Positions 7,031 to 15,484 of a stretch of 64,000 bases of DNA are shown here, in pieces. The notes beneath the pieces are model-generated. The model had not been told where the DNA came from, ran no database searches, and was given only the letters and a program-made list of their open reading frames with translations. Position 1 is the first letter of the stretch; each line of letters begins with the position of its first letter. Source of the DNA: Saccharospirillum sp040881935 (GTDB lineage: Bacteria > Pseudomonadota > Gammaproteobacteria > Pseudomonadales > Natronospirillaceae); NCBI RefSeq assembly GCF_040881935.1, contig NZ_JBBECH010000066.1, positions 20,919 to 84,918 on the forward strand, in the 5' to 3' direction. The position numbers and the translations under genes are program-made.

Positions 7031-9373
7031 CTAGTCTGCCGGGGGCGGTGGCGCCAATACTTCGCGGCTACCATTGTGGCCCGCCGAGCTGACAATCCCG
7101 GCGGCCTCCATCGTATCAACCAGCCGAGCTGCGCGGTTATAGCCGATGCGCAATTTACGCTGTACTGAAGATATTGATGCTTTGCGGGTCTGGGTCACGA
7201 AGGCCACGGCTTCATCGAACAAGGGGTCGCTTTCGGCATTGTCATCGCTGTCATCCAGCGACGGCATGCCCGGAATATCCGCTTCGCCACCTTGCAGAAT
7301 GTCTTCGATGTAATCCGGCTGGCCGCGCTTCTTCCACTCGGCGACGACCCGGTGCACTTCATCGTCGTCTACAAAGGCGCCGTGAACCCGAACCGGCAAT
7401 CCAGTGCCCGGCGGCAAGTACAGCATATCGCCGTGGCCCAGTAGCTGCTCGGCCCCGCCCTGGTCGAGAATGGTTCGGGAATCGATTTTAGACGACACCT
7501 GAAACGCAATACGGGTAGGAATGTTGGCTTTGATCAAACCGGTGATCACGTCCACCGACGGTCGCTGCGTCGCCAATATCAGATGAATGCCCGCCGCCCT
7601 GGCCTTCTGGGCCAGCCGGGCGATCAGTTCTTCCACCTTCTTGCCAACGATCATCATCATGTCGGCAAATTCATCGACTACCACGACAATAAACGGCAAG
7701 GGCTCCAGCTCTGGCGTCGGCGCGTGCGGGTCGAGTGTATCAAAGGGCTCATAGAGCGGATCGAGCAAGGGTTCGCCATTGTGCTTGGCATCGACAACCT
7801 TCTTGTTGAAGCCGGCAATGTTACGCACCCCGACCTTCGACATCAGTTTGTAGCGACGCTCCATCTCGGCAACACACCAGCGCAAGCCATTGGCCGCGTC
7901 TTTCATGTCGGTGATTACTGGCGTCAGCAGGTGCGGAATGCCTTCATAGACCGACAGTTCCAGCATTTTCGGGTCAACCAGAATCAGCCGGACTTCATCG
8001 GGGGTTGCCTTAAACAACAAACTGCACAACATGGAGTTAACACCGACGGATTTACCGGAACCGGTGGTACCGGCGACCAGCAAATGCGGCATCTTGCCCA
8101 AATCCGCCACTACCGGGGCACCACCGATGTCGTGGCCCAACGCCAGCGTTAGCGCTGATTTGGCCCGGTCATAAGCGCTGGATTGAAGTACGTCGCTGAG
8201 CCGCACAATGTCGCGCTTCTCATTGGGAATCTCGATGCCCACCGTCGTTTTACCGGGAATGATCTCCACTACCCGAACGCTGACCAGCGCCATCGATCGC
8301 GCCAGATCTTTCGCCAAATTGGAGATTTTCGACACCTTGATGCCGGCCGCTGGCTGAATTTCAAAACGGGTAATGACCGGTCCGGGCGCTACTTCGGTTA
8401 CCTCGGCATCGACATTAAAGTCCTTCAGTTTGATTTCCAGCATACGTGACATGGCTTCCAGGGCTTCCTGGCTGTAGCCATTGTTGGTGTCGTGTTCGCC
8501 CGAGGTCAGCAGGCTCAGCGCGGGCAGTGGCGTGTTTGAGTCGCTTCCGGTAAACAGCGGCTGCTGCTTTTCTTTCTGCACCCTTTCACTGGGCTCGGGA
8601 GCCTTCGGTTGCAACGGTTTGATTTGGGGCGGCTTACGCTTCGACTGCTTTTCGATCTGAATGTCCAGATTCGCCTTGCGCGTTTCCACTACCTGCCTGA
8701 CCTGTGCTTTTTCGGCCTGACGCCGACGCCGGGACTGCAATCGATCTCGAAGGGCTGTCACACCGGAAAACAACAACAGACCGATGCGTTCCATCAGCCG
8801 CAACCAGGAAACGTTCATCGCCAGTGTCAGCGAAATAAACCAGAGCACGACCAGCAACAAGGTGGTGCCGGTCATACCGAGAATGGGAAATATCCACTCA
8901 GATAACCCAATACCCAGCCAACCACCTGCGCTAGCTTCAGCGTCAGAGGCAAGGTGAACAGTGGCGAGTGTACAGCTAACAGTAACGAAAAGAGCCCATC
9001 CGAGGGTCCGGATAATGACTAACAATGGATTCCATGCCAGCCCTGCTCTTCTATCACGGAACGTAGACCATGCTCGATACAAAAAAATGGCTGGTAGCCC
9101 ATATGCAAGCCCGCCAACTAGCGTAAAGAGAAATGACGACAGCTTTGCGCCTGCAGAACCAGCCAGATTACGAATACCTTCACCTGAACCAGAAAATTGG
9201 AAACCAGGATCAGCAGGATGATGGGTCGCCAAGGCAATCAGAAAATAGACACCCACAGCCAAAGACAGCAGCAGGCTGCCCTCGTGCAGCAAGCGCTGTT
9301 TTACATCCAGAACTCTGTGGTCGTCACGCGCCCGCGTTGTTTCCTGGCGTGCCGAAGCGTTCTTTTGCGTCAA
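7031..9373 (-). CDS. ftsK: DNA translocase FtsK
   Basis: A 780-residue septal DNA pump that clears and aligns chromosome termini and activates XerCD at dif. Four membrane helices lie within about residues 30-190. A short charged linker (about 205-300) follows, then the RecA-like motor with Walker A VAGTTGSGKSVGVNSM and Walker B FIVVVVDEFADMMM. The C-terminal winged-helix gamma domain starts near AVAFVTQTRKASISSVQR and reads KOPS sites. The linker is much shorter than in E. coli FtsK, as in Pseudomonas. The trxB gene often found beside it in Pseudomonas is absent; the next gene is aat, divergent after about 220 bases. Confidence 0.97.
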   Translation of the reverse strand: MTQKNASARQETTRARDDHRVLDVKQRLLHEGSLLLSLAVGVYFLIALATHHPADPGFQFSGSGEGIRNLAGSAGAKLSSFLFTLVGGLAYGLPAIFLYRAWSTFRDRRAGLAWNPLLVIIRTLGWALFVTVSCTLATVHLASDAEASAGGWLGIGLSEWIFPILGMTGTTLLLVVLWFISLTLAMNVSWLRLMERIGLLLFSGVTALRDRLQSRRRRQAEKAQVRQVVETRKANLDIQIEKQSKRKPPQIKPLQPKAPEPSERVQKEKQQPLFTGSDSNTPLPALSLLTSGEHDTNNGYSQEALEAMSRMLEIKLKDFNVDAEVTEVAPGPVITRFEIQPAAGIKVSKISNLAKDLARSMALVSVRVVEIIPGKTTVGIEIPNEKRDIVRLSDVLQSSAYDRAKSALTLALGHDIGGAPVVADLGKMPHLLVAGTTGSGKSVGVNSMLCSLLFKATPDEVRLILVDPKMLELSVYEGIPHLLTPVITDMKDAANGLRWCVAEMERRYKLMSKVGVRNIAGFNKKVVDAKHNGEPLLDPLYEPFDTLDPHAPTPELEPLPFIVVVVDEFADMMMIVGKKVEELIARLAQKARAAGIHLILATQRPSVDVITGLIKANIPTRIAFQVSSKIDSRTILDQGGAEQLLGHGDMLYLPPGTGLPVRVHGAFVDDDEVHRVVAEWKKRGQPDYIEDILQGGEADIPGMPSLDDSDDNAESDPLFDEAVAFVTQTRKASISSVQRKLRIGYNRAARLVDTMEAAGIVSSAGHNGSREVLAPPPPAD

Positions 9374-9594
9374 ATCGAAGTCACCTGTCTATTGTGTCTG
9401 TAATATTGTCTGTACTGCCCTGCACCAGCGACAGAGTCGCATTCTAGCTGAAGCACCCCAGGCACAGAAAGCACCTGTCAACCGGATCGGTCAGCCAGAC
9501 AGAGACCCAAATAGTCTAAGCGTGGCAGTCCGCAGCAAAGATCACTAAGATACCACAGTATGAAGCCCAACTTATTGATACACCGAGCATTTTT

Positions 9595-10371
9595 ATGCCA
9601 CAACTAAGCTGGCTGGACGCTGAACAGGAAGCCCACTTTCCACCCACAGATCAGAGTCTGGCCAACCCACCAGGCTTACTGGCCGCGGGCGGCGCCCTAA
9701 TGCCCAACTGGTTGCTGACCGCCTATGAACGGGGCATTTTCCCCTGGTACAGCGAAGGAGAGCCCATTCTGTGGTGGTCTCCCGAGCCACGAATGGTGTT
9801 TATACCGGGCACGATGCACCTGTCGCGCAGTTTACGCAAAGCATACCGCCAGTCTCCACCGACTATCACGACCAACACAGTATTTCCTCGAGTTATTAAG
9901 GCCTGCCAGGCACCCAGAGCCAGACAACCGGGCACCTGGATTAGCGCTGAGATGCGCAAGGCCTATACTGAACTGCACACTCAGGGCTGGGCACATTCCA
10001 TCGAAGTGTGGCGCAACGATGATTTGATTGGCGGTCTTTATGGCATCGGCATCGAAGGTGTATTCTTTGGAGAAAGCATGTTCTCCCGCCAGCCCAATGC
10101 ATCCAAGTTTGCTTTACTGGCGCTGCAGGAGGCCTCGCTGCTTCAGTCGCTGCGTCTCATCGACTGCCAGGTCTACAATGATCATTTGGCCAGCCTGGGG
10201 GCCCGGGAAGTCGAACGAACCTGGTTTGAGCAGCAATTGCCCGTTCTGCGGCGCAAACTGACCTTCCCCAACGCAGATGCAGTGAATCAGGCCATCGCCA
10301 GACGAGTAAAGGTTGGCGGTTCCGGGTACTCCCCGGACCCCTCAATCCGGGAACCAGTCAATGAAACCTGA
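9595..10371 (+). CDS. aat: Leucyl/phenylalanyl-tRNA--protein transferase
   Basis: The 258-residue enzyme adds Leu or Phe from charged tRNA to proteins with N-terminal Lys or Arg, creating a degron for ClpS-ClpAP. Family patterns seen are FPPTDQSLANPPGLLAAGG near the N-terminus, then GIFPWYSEGEPILWWSPEPR, and GGLYGIGIEGVFFGESMFSR in the catalytic GNAT-like domain. It overlaps bpt by 11 bases, so the two are one operon. The recognin and unfoldase genes, clpS and clpA, lie 1.3-4 kb downstream on the other strand. Confidence 0.97.
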   Translation: MPQLSWLDAEQEAHFPPTDQSLANPPGLLAAGGALMPNWLLTAYERGIFPWYSEGEPILWWSPEPRMVFIPGTMHLSRSLRKAYRQSPPTITTNTVFPRVIKACQAPRARQPGTWISAEMRKAYTELHTQGWAHSIEVWRNDDLIGGLYGIGIEGVFFGESMFSRQPNASKFALLALQEASLLQSLRLIDCQVYNDHLASLGAREVERTWFEQQLPVLRRKLTFPNADAVNQAIARRVKVGGSGYSPDPSIREPVNET

Positions 10372-11113
10372 ATCCGAGCAACAGGAAGACAGCATCAAGC
10401 TGTACCGGACCGGCGAACATAATTGCAGCTATCTGGACGGCCAGCAGGCCCGCACCCTGTTTCTGGACCCGGACCTGCATTTTACCCTGCCCCTCTATGA
10501 ACAAATGATGCACCTTGGTTTTCGGCGCAGCGGTCATCACCTGTACCGGCCTGATTGCGAGGCCTGCGGTGCCTGCATGCCATCACGCGTGCGGGTCCGC
10601 CAGTTCCACTGGAAACGGCGCTTTAGACGTATTCTGAGCAAGAACCAGGACCTGAGCGTACATCGGCTGCCCTGCAAATTCTCGAATGAGCATTACCGCC
10701 TGTACGAAGCTTACATCAGTCATCGGCACTATCTGGGCGATATGTACCCGCCATCTGAAGACAGCTACCGGGAATTTCTGGTCAGCCGACCGGACCTGGC
10801 GTTTATGCTTGAGTTCCGACAGGACGACCGGGTCGTAGCGGTCGCCTTTACCGATCGAATGGAAACCGGGCTGTCAGCCACCTATACCTTTTTCGACCCT
10901 GAGCAGAGCCACCGTGGGCTGGGGGTTTTCAGTATTCTGACCCAGATACAACTCTGTGAGACCCTGGGGCTGCCTTTTCTGTACCTTGGCTACTGGGTTC
11001 CGGGTTCCGCACAAATGACCTACAAGGCAGACTACCGCCCGCTGGAAGTCTTAATTAACCGACACTGGCGGCTACTCGATGACCACCTGATCGGGGCTAT
11101 TGGTATCGAGTAA
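10361..11113 (+). CDS. bpt: Aspartate/glutamate leucyltransferase (Bpt, ATE-like)
   Basis: A 250-residue aminoacyl-tRNA-protein transferase that adds Leu to N-terminal Asp or Glu, feeding them to ClpS-ClpAP. The N-terminal part has the Cys-rich pattern CSYLDGQQARTLF and CEACGACMPSRVRV. The C-terminal part is the GNAT-like catalytic domain, with FFDPEQSHRGLGVFSILTQI. ATG 10361 lies inside the 3' end of aat; an in-frame upstream start at 10313 is rejected because the family begins near this ATG. The gene name follows the Vibrio enzyme, which uses tRNA-Leu; substrate choice here is inferred from the family. Confidence 0.93.
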   Translation: MKPESEQQEDSIKLYRTGEHNCSYLDGQQARTLFLDPDLHFTLPLYEQMMHLGFRRSGHHLYRPDCEACGACMPSRVRVRQFHWKRRFRRILSKNQDLSVHRLPCKFSNEHYRLYEAYISHRHYLGDMYPPSEDSYREFLVSRPDLAFMLEFRQDDRVVAVAFTDRMETGLSATYTFFDPEQSHRGLGVFSILTQIQLCETLGLPFLYLGYWVPGSAQMTYKADYRPLEVLINRHWRLLDDHLIGAIGIE

Positions 11114-11180
11114 TAAACGACCTGCAGACAGGCACCTACTCAAAGTAATAACAGCCAAATACCTGAATTTGCCCAGTTTT

Positions 11181-11209
11181 TTGATAATTGCCGGAAATTC
11201 AGGCAGAAT
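11181..11209 (+). promoter_or_regulatory. Candidate sigma70 promoter for infA
   Basis: TTGATA (11181-11186), a 17-base spacer and CAGAAT (11204-11209) lie about 85 bases upstream of infA. This is a consensus match only. Confidence 0.4.
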
Positions 11210-11292
11210 GCCCGCCGGATCCCATACTTACACGGGGCTGACACCTTCGAGTCGGCCCCAGTTGTTTAAATCAAAGGTGTGTACAAGCATAT

Positions 11293-11511
11293 ATGGCAAA
11301 AGAAGACGTTATTGAAATGGAAGGCGAGATTCTCGACACCCTTCCCAACACCATGTTCCGGGTTAAACTCGAAAATGGTCATGTCATTACCGCTCATATC
11401 TCAGGAAAAATGCGCAAGAACTACATTCGCATCCTGACGGGCGACAAGGTCAAGGTCGAACTGACGCCATACGACCTGACCAAAGGCCGCATCGTCTATC
11501 GTGCCCGCTAA
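11293..11511 (+). CDS. infA: Translation initiation factor IF-1
   Basis: The 72-residue single S1/OB-fold protein binds the ribosomal A site and assists IF-2 and IF-3. It is nearly the family consensus, beginning MAKEDVIEMEGEILDTLPN and ending LTKGRIVYRAR. It is followed directly by a hairpin terminator. In Pseudomonas and E. coli infA also lies near aat and clpA; the tRNA gene found at this place in E. coli is not present. Confidence 0.98.
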   Translation: MAKEDVIEMEGEILDTLPNTMFRVKLENGHVITAHISGKMRKNYIRILTGDKVKVELTPYDLTKGRIVYRAR

Positions 11512-11557
11512 CGTATTACTGCCCGGGCCAGCGACCTAATACAAAGCCGGACCCTTT

Positions 11558-11589
11558 AAAAAAGAATACCCTCGTGGTGTTTTTTTTTG
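11558..11589 (+). terminator. Rho-independent terminator after infA
   Basis: An AATACC/GGTGTT stem with a CTCGT loop, preceded by an A-run and followed by about ten T. Confidence 0.75.
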
Positions 11590-11630
11590 CCTGAAGATAC
11601 CTTGCAAAAACATCAGCCAACAAAGCCAAC

Positions 11631-11656
11631 AAAAAAGGCACCTTTCGGTGCCTTTT
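11631..11656 (-). terminator. Rho-independent terminator after clpA
   Basis: A GGCACC-TTTC-GGTGCC stem. On the minus strand it is followed by a run of six T and lies 25 bases past the clpA stop. Confidence 0.85.
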
Positions 11657-11680
11657 GAGGTTTCCCGATAACGCTCGCCG

Positions 11681-13951
11681 CTAGACGGTCTCAGCCTCTT
11701 CCTCGACTTCCAGGGTCAGTTCGTCATTGAGGATGTGTACATGCACTGTGCCACCCCGTGACAGCGGACCAAACAGGATCATGTCGGCCAGTGGCCGTTT
11801 TACCTTTTCCTGAATAAGACGGCTCATCGGGCGCGCGCCCATGTGCTCGTCGTAGCCCTTCTCAGCCAGCCAGGCGCGGACGTCATCGTCTACTTCCATC
11901 ATGACACGCTTGTCGTCCAGTTGTGCCTGCAGTTCGGTCAGGAACTTGTCGACAATGCTGGTAACCACTGCGATCGGCAACGACTTGAACTGAACAATGG
12001 CATCCAGACGGTTGCGGAACTCCGGCGTAAACTGCTTGCGGATCATCTCCATGCCGTCGGTGCTGTTGTCCTGTTCCAGGAAGCCCATGGAGCGGCGGTT
12101 GATCTCCTGAGCACCAGCGTTGCTGGTCATGATCAGGATGACGTTACGGAAGTCCGCTTTACGGCCATTGTTGTCGGTCAGGGTACCGTGGTCCATCACC
12201 TGCAACAGCAGGTTAAAGACATCCGGATGTGCCTTTTCGATTTCATCAAGCAACAGCACACAATGCGGATGCTTGGATACGCCATCGGTCAGCAAACCAC
12301 CCTGATCGAAGCCAACGTAGCCGGGAGGAGCACCAATAAGCCTTGAGGCGGTGTGGCGCTCCATATATTCCGACATGTCGAAGCGCAGCAGCTCGATGCC
12401 CAGAGAGTCAGCCAGCTGTTTTGACACCTCGGTCTTACCAACCCCGGTTGGGCCGGCAAACAGAAAGGAACCAATCGGCTTATCGACCGACTTCAAGCCT
12501 GCACGGGCCAGTTTGATGGCCGATGCCAGCTGCTCAATCGCCTGCTCCTGACCAAAGACGGTCATTTTCAGGTTACGCTCGAGATGTTCGAGCACTTCCT
12601 TATCATTACGGCTAACGCTTTTCTCAGGAATACGGGCAATGGAGGCTATGACTTTCTCCACGTCACTGACGCTGATCGATTTCTTGCGTTTGCTTGCGGG
12701 CAACAATCGCTGGGCGGCCCCGGCTTCGTCGATTACATCAATGGCCTTATCCGGCAAGTGGCGGTCCGTAATGTACCGGGCTGACAGCTCTGCCGCTGCC
12801 TTGAGGGCTTTATCAGTGTATTTAAGGTGATGATGCTCCTCAAACCGTGACTTCAGCCCTTTCAGGATTCGATAGGTTTCATCGACAGACGGCTCATTGA
12901 CATCAATCTTCTGAAACCGACGCGTCAGTGCGCTGTCTTTCTCGAAAATACCCCGAAATTCCTGGAAGGTTGTGGAGCCCATACACCGCAACTCACCCGA
13001 ACTCAGCATTGGCTTGAGCAGATTGGAAGCATCCATGACACCACCAGAGGCGGCACCAGCACCGATGATGGTGTGAATCTCATCGATAAACAGGATGGAT
13101 TTTTCCTTTTTCTTCAATTCAGCCAGCAGTGTTTTCAGGCGTTTCTCGAAATCGCCCCGGTATTTGGTACCGGCCAGCAATGCCCCGAGATCCAGGGAAA
13201 ACACCTGAGCGCCTTCCATGATGTCGGGCACATCGTTATCGATGATGCGCTTGGCCAGGCCTTCAGCGATGGCTGTCTTGCCAACGCCGGTCTCGCCAAC
13301 CAACAGCGGGTTGTTCTTGCGCCGCCGCGACAGAATCTGGATAACCCGCTCAACTTCGTGCTCGCGGCCAACCAGCGGGTCGATCTGCCCCTTGCGGGCA
13401 AGCTCGTTGAGGTTGGAGGCAAAACTCTCCAGGGCACTGCCCTGAACGCCATCACCGCCGCCCTCCTCCTGTTGTTCACCGTTAAAGTCTTCATTCGGCT
13501 GAGCATTTTCGCTTTGCACCTTGGATATGCCATGGGCAATAAAATTGACCACGTCGATGCGCGATATGCTCTGCTGCTTGAGGAAAAACACAGCCTGACT
13601 TTCCTGTTCGGAAAAAATGGCCACCAGCACATTGGCACCGGTCACCTCTTTCTTGCCAGAGGATTGTACGTGGAAAACCGCCCGCTGCAGTACCCGCTGG
13701 AAGCCCAGCGTCGGCTGTGTTTCCCGGTCCTCGTCGTCGGCCGGAATCAGCGGCGTGGTGGAATCGATAAATTCCGTCAGGTCACGACGTAACTGCTGAA
13801 TATCGGCAGCACAGGCGGTCAGCACTTCGGCTGCGGCGTGATTGTCCAGCAACGCCAGCAACAGGTGTTCCACGGTCATGAACTCATGCCGTTTGCCCCG
13901 TGCATCTTTGAACGCATTGTTCAGCGTCAATTCGAGATCTTTACTTAGCAT
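11681..13951 (-). CDS. clpA: ATP-dependent Clp protease ATP-binding subunit ClpA
   Basis: A 756-residue AAA+ unfoldase, almost exactly the length of E. coli ClpA. The N-domain (about 1-145) binds ClpS. D1 has Walker A GETGVGKTAIAEGL and D2 has GPTGVGKTEVSKQL. Hexamers unfold substrates and thread them into ClpP, which is encoded elsewhere. It starts 21 bases after the clpS stop, so clpS-clpA form one transcript ending at the terminator near 11640. Together with aat and bpt this gives the complete bacterial N-degron route except ClpP. Confidence 0.98.
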   Translation of the reverse strand: MLSKDLELTLNNAFKDARGKRHEFMTVEHLLLALLDNHAAAEVLTACAADIQQLRRDLTEFIDSTTPLIPADDEDRETQPTLGFQRVLQRAVFHVQSSGKKEVTGANVLVAIFSEQESQAVFFLKQQSISRIDVVNFIAHGISKVQSENAQPNEDFNGEQQEEGGGDGVQGSALESFASNLNELARKGQIDPLVGREHEVERVIQILSRRRKNNPLLVGETGVGKTAIAEGLAKRIIDNDVPDIMEGAQVFSLDLGALLAGTKYRGDFEKRLKTLLAELKKKEKSILFIDEIHTIIGAGAASGGVMDASNLLKPMLSSGELRCMGSTTFQEFRGIFEKDSALTRRFQKIDVNEPSVDETYRILKGLKSRFEEHHHLKYTDKALKAAAELSARYITDRHLPDKAIDVIDEAGAAQRLLPASKRKKSISVSDVEKVIASIARIPEKSVSRNDKEVLEHLERNLKMTVFGQEQAIEQLASAIKLARAGLKSVDKPIGSFLFAGPTGVGKTEVSKQLADSLGIELLRFDMSEYMERHTASRLIGAPPGYVGFDQGGLLTDGVSKHPHCVLLLDEIEKAHPDVFNLLLQVMDHGTLTDNNGRKADFRNVILIMTSNAGAQEINRRSMGFLEQDNSTDGMEMIRKQFTPEFRNRLDAIVQFKSLPIAVVTSIVDKFLTELQAQLDDKRVMMEVDDDVRAWLAEKGYDEHMGARPMSRLIQEKVKRPLADMILFGPLSRGGTVHVHILNDELTLEVEEEAETV

Positions 13952-13972
13952 GGTATAAAACCCTCTTGCTGA

Positions 13973-14377
13973 TCACTGGTCATCTGCCTTTTCTACCTCA
14001 CACACCAGGGGATGTTCATTGTCCCTGGAATACTGGTTCACCATAGCTGCCTTGGTTTCCGCGATATCTCTAGTATAGACGCCACACACGCCTTTGCCCT
14101 GTGTATGTACCGCTAACATGACTTGCGTCGCTTTTTCCCGAGACATATAAAAGAAGGCCTCAAGAATATGGACGACGAACTCCATAGGGGTGTAGTCGTC
14201 GTTCAGCAAAATAACCCGATACAGCGGGGGTTGCTTGAGTTCAGGATCCTGAATCCGGGTAGCAACGCCATAATCGTCTCCCTGCTCAGGCTCATCCGGC
14301 CCTAGTCTTAAGGGCTTAGCGACCCTTCGATTCACTTTGTTCAGATGCAGTTCGTGCTTTCCAGTAGTCGTGGTCAT
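13973..14377 (-). CDS. clpS: ClpS adaptor (N-recognin)
   Basis: This 134-residue adaptor delivers N-degron substrates to ClpA. The core domain (about 50-134) has the signature YRVILLNDDYTPMEFVVHIL and the HTQGKGVCGVYTRDIAETK segment that forms the pocket for Leu, Phe, Trp and Tyr. The N-terminal tail of roughly 48 residues is charged and presumably disordered; it engages the ClpA pore in known members. The tail is longer than in E. coli ClpS, which has 106 residues in all. An alternative, later start cannot be excluded. Confidence 0.95.
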   Translation of the reverse strand: MTTTTGKHELHLNKVNRRVAKPLRLGPDEPEQGDDYGVATRIQDPELKQPPLYRVILLNDDYTPMEFVVHILEAFFYMSREKATQVMLAVHTQGKGVCGVYTRDIAETKAAMVNQYSRDNEHPLVCEVEKADDQ

Positions 14378-15065
14378 AGGTCGATGTTCAAACTCATTCA
14401 GGTTATACGGTGGGGCTGATCCGGTGGTTTTCCAATGACTGGACGACAGTATGTTTTCATGTCGTGCTCAATTGGGTCATGCTTTACACTCGAGCTAAAA
14501 AATTCGTACAGCGATCAGAGCTCGGTGCCAGAATTTTGAAGCTTTCTTTTAGTAACATCAGGTGAACACAACGTGCGTTGTTTCGTATGTCAGCTAAAAT
14601 TGGACTTGACTTCACTGCTCCGACAACCAAACATAGCATTACCGAAGAGCTGTATAAATAGTGAGCAGCGCGCCTCGGTACTTGATGAGGCCTCAGTAGA
14701 TGATGAGACTGTGGATGTTGATAACAACCGATTGCAGTAACCAGGGTAAGGTTAGTTAATAACCTCTGGCTGTGCCAATGAGTTTAGGCACTCCACCCTG
14801 GTCGTCGTCTGCCGTTGGGTTGGGTACGACCGGTTTGCCAGCATTGCATATTGCGCGAGCGAAATGCAATAACCTGGATCGGAACCATCTGCCCAACAGG
14901 GTCTTCAGCTGCTTAGGGAAAGAGGCAGGCTGGACCTATATTTTCAAGCCATGAACAGGCTGTCCATCGCTATACAGGCGTTATTGTTAACAGAGTCGAC
15001 CCGATCATTCAGATGACTTTGGTCGATTTCAGGTTGAAATCAAACGTGGTTGTAAGGAGTCCGTT
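14378..15065. other. 688-bp gene-free divergent spacer between clpS and cspD
   Basis: The spacer is AT-richer than its surroundings and carries the upstream regions of clpS (minus) and cspD (plus). A hairpin-forming pair, TTGCAT at 14844-14849 and ATGCAA at 14864-14869, lies about 200 bases before cspD. A 60-codon open frame at 14772-14954 has no recognisable domain and was not called. The long leader side could hold cold-shock-type control of cspD, but no motif proves this. Confidence 0.5.
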
Positions 15066-15368
15066 ATGCCCGTAGGGAAAGTAAAGTGGTTCAACAATGC
15101 GAAAGGGTTCGGGTTCGTCGTCTGTGACGAACATGAAGAGGATCTATTCGCCCATTTCTCCTCCATTCAGATGGAAGGCTACAAGACACTCAAGGCAGGC
15201 CAGCCGGTAGAATTTGATACGGTAAAGGCTGATCGCGGTATTCATGCCGTCAATATCCGGGCGTTGCCAGAACCGGAAACACACAAAACCACCTCACCCG
15301 GTCAATCCAGTGAAACTGCCCAACCTGCCAAAGAGCAAGAGCAAGCCACGAGCGACCACCGGGAATAG
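15066..15368 (+). CDS. cspD: Cold-shock domain protein, CspD-like
   Basis: A 100-residue protein. Residues 1-68 form the cold-shock OB fold, with RNP1 KGFGFVV and RNP2-like DLFAHFSSI, which binds single-stranded nucleic acid. Residues 69-100 are a hydrophilic tail rich in Gln, Ser, Thr, Pro and Glu, longer than in a typical 70-residue Csp. Ribosome site AAGGAG precedes ATG 15066. Location beside clpS-clpA and icd matches cspD of Pseudomonas and E. coli, where CspD inhibits replication in stationary phase. That role here is inferred from position and family. Confidence 0.9.
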   Translation: MPVGKVKWFNNAKGFGFVVCDEHEEDLFAHFSSIQMEGYKTLKAGQPVEFDTVKADRGIHAVNIRALPEPETHKTTSPGQSSETAQPAKEQEQATSDHRE

Positions 15369-15412
15369 GTCAAGTCGACAAGTGAGCTAAGCCTACTAAC
15401 ACGGGACGACAT

Positions 15413-15443
15413 TAAAAAAGCCTGGCATTTGCCAGGCTTTTTG
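15413..15443. terminator. Bidirectional terminator between cspD and icd
   Basis: AAAAAGCCTGGC-ATTT-GCCAGGCTTTTT is a strong stem with T-runs on both strands, serving both converging genes. Confidence 0.9.
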
Positions 15444-15484
15444 CAGCAAAACCGTCAAAGACGGCTCTGCTCTATGCGTCGTTC

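Noticed and set aside
11512..11680. tRNA-Ser gene between clpA and infA, as in E. coli
   Set aside because: The spacer holds two terminators only; no cloverleaf or CCA-like end is visible.
14772..14954. A 60-codon open frame upstream of cspD
   Set aside because: No ribosome site of note, no domain, and it lies inside the divergent spacer; chance is the simplest explanation.
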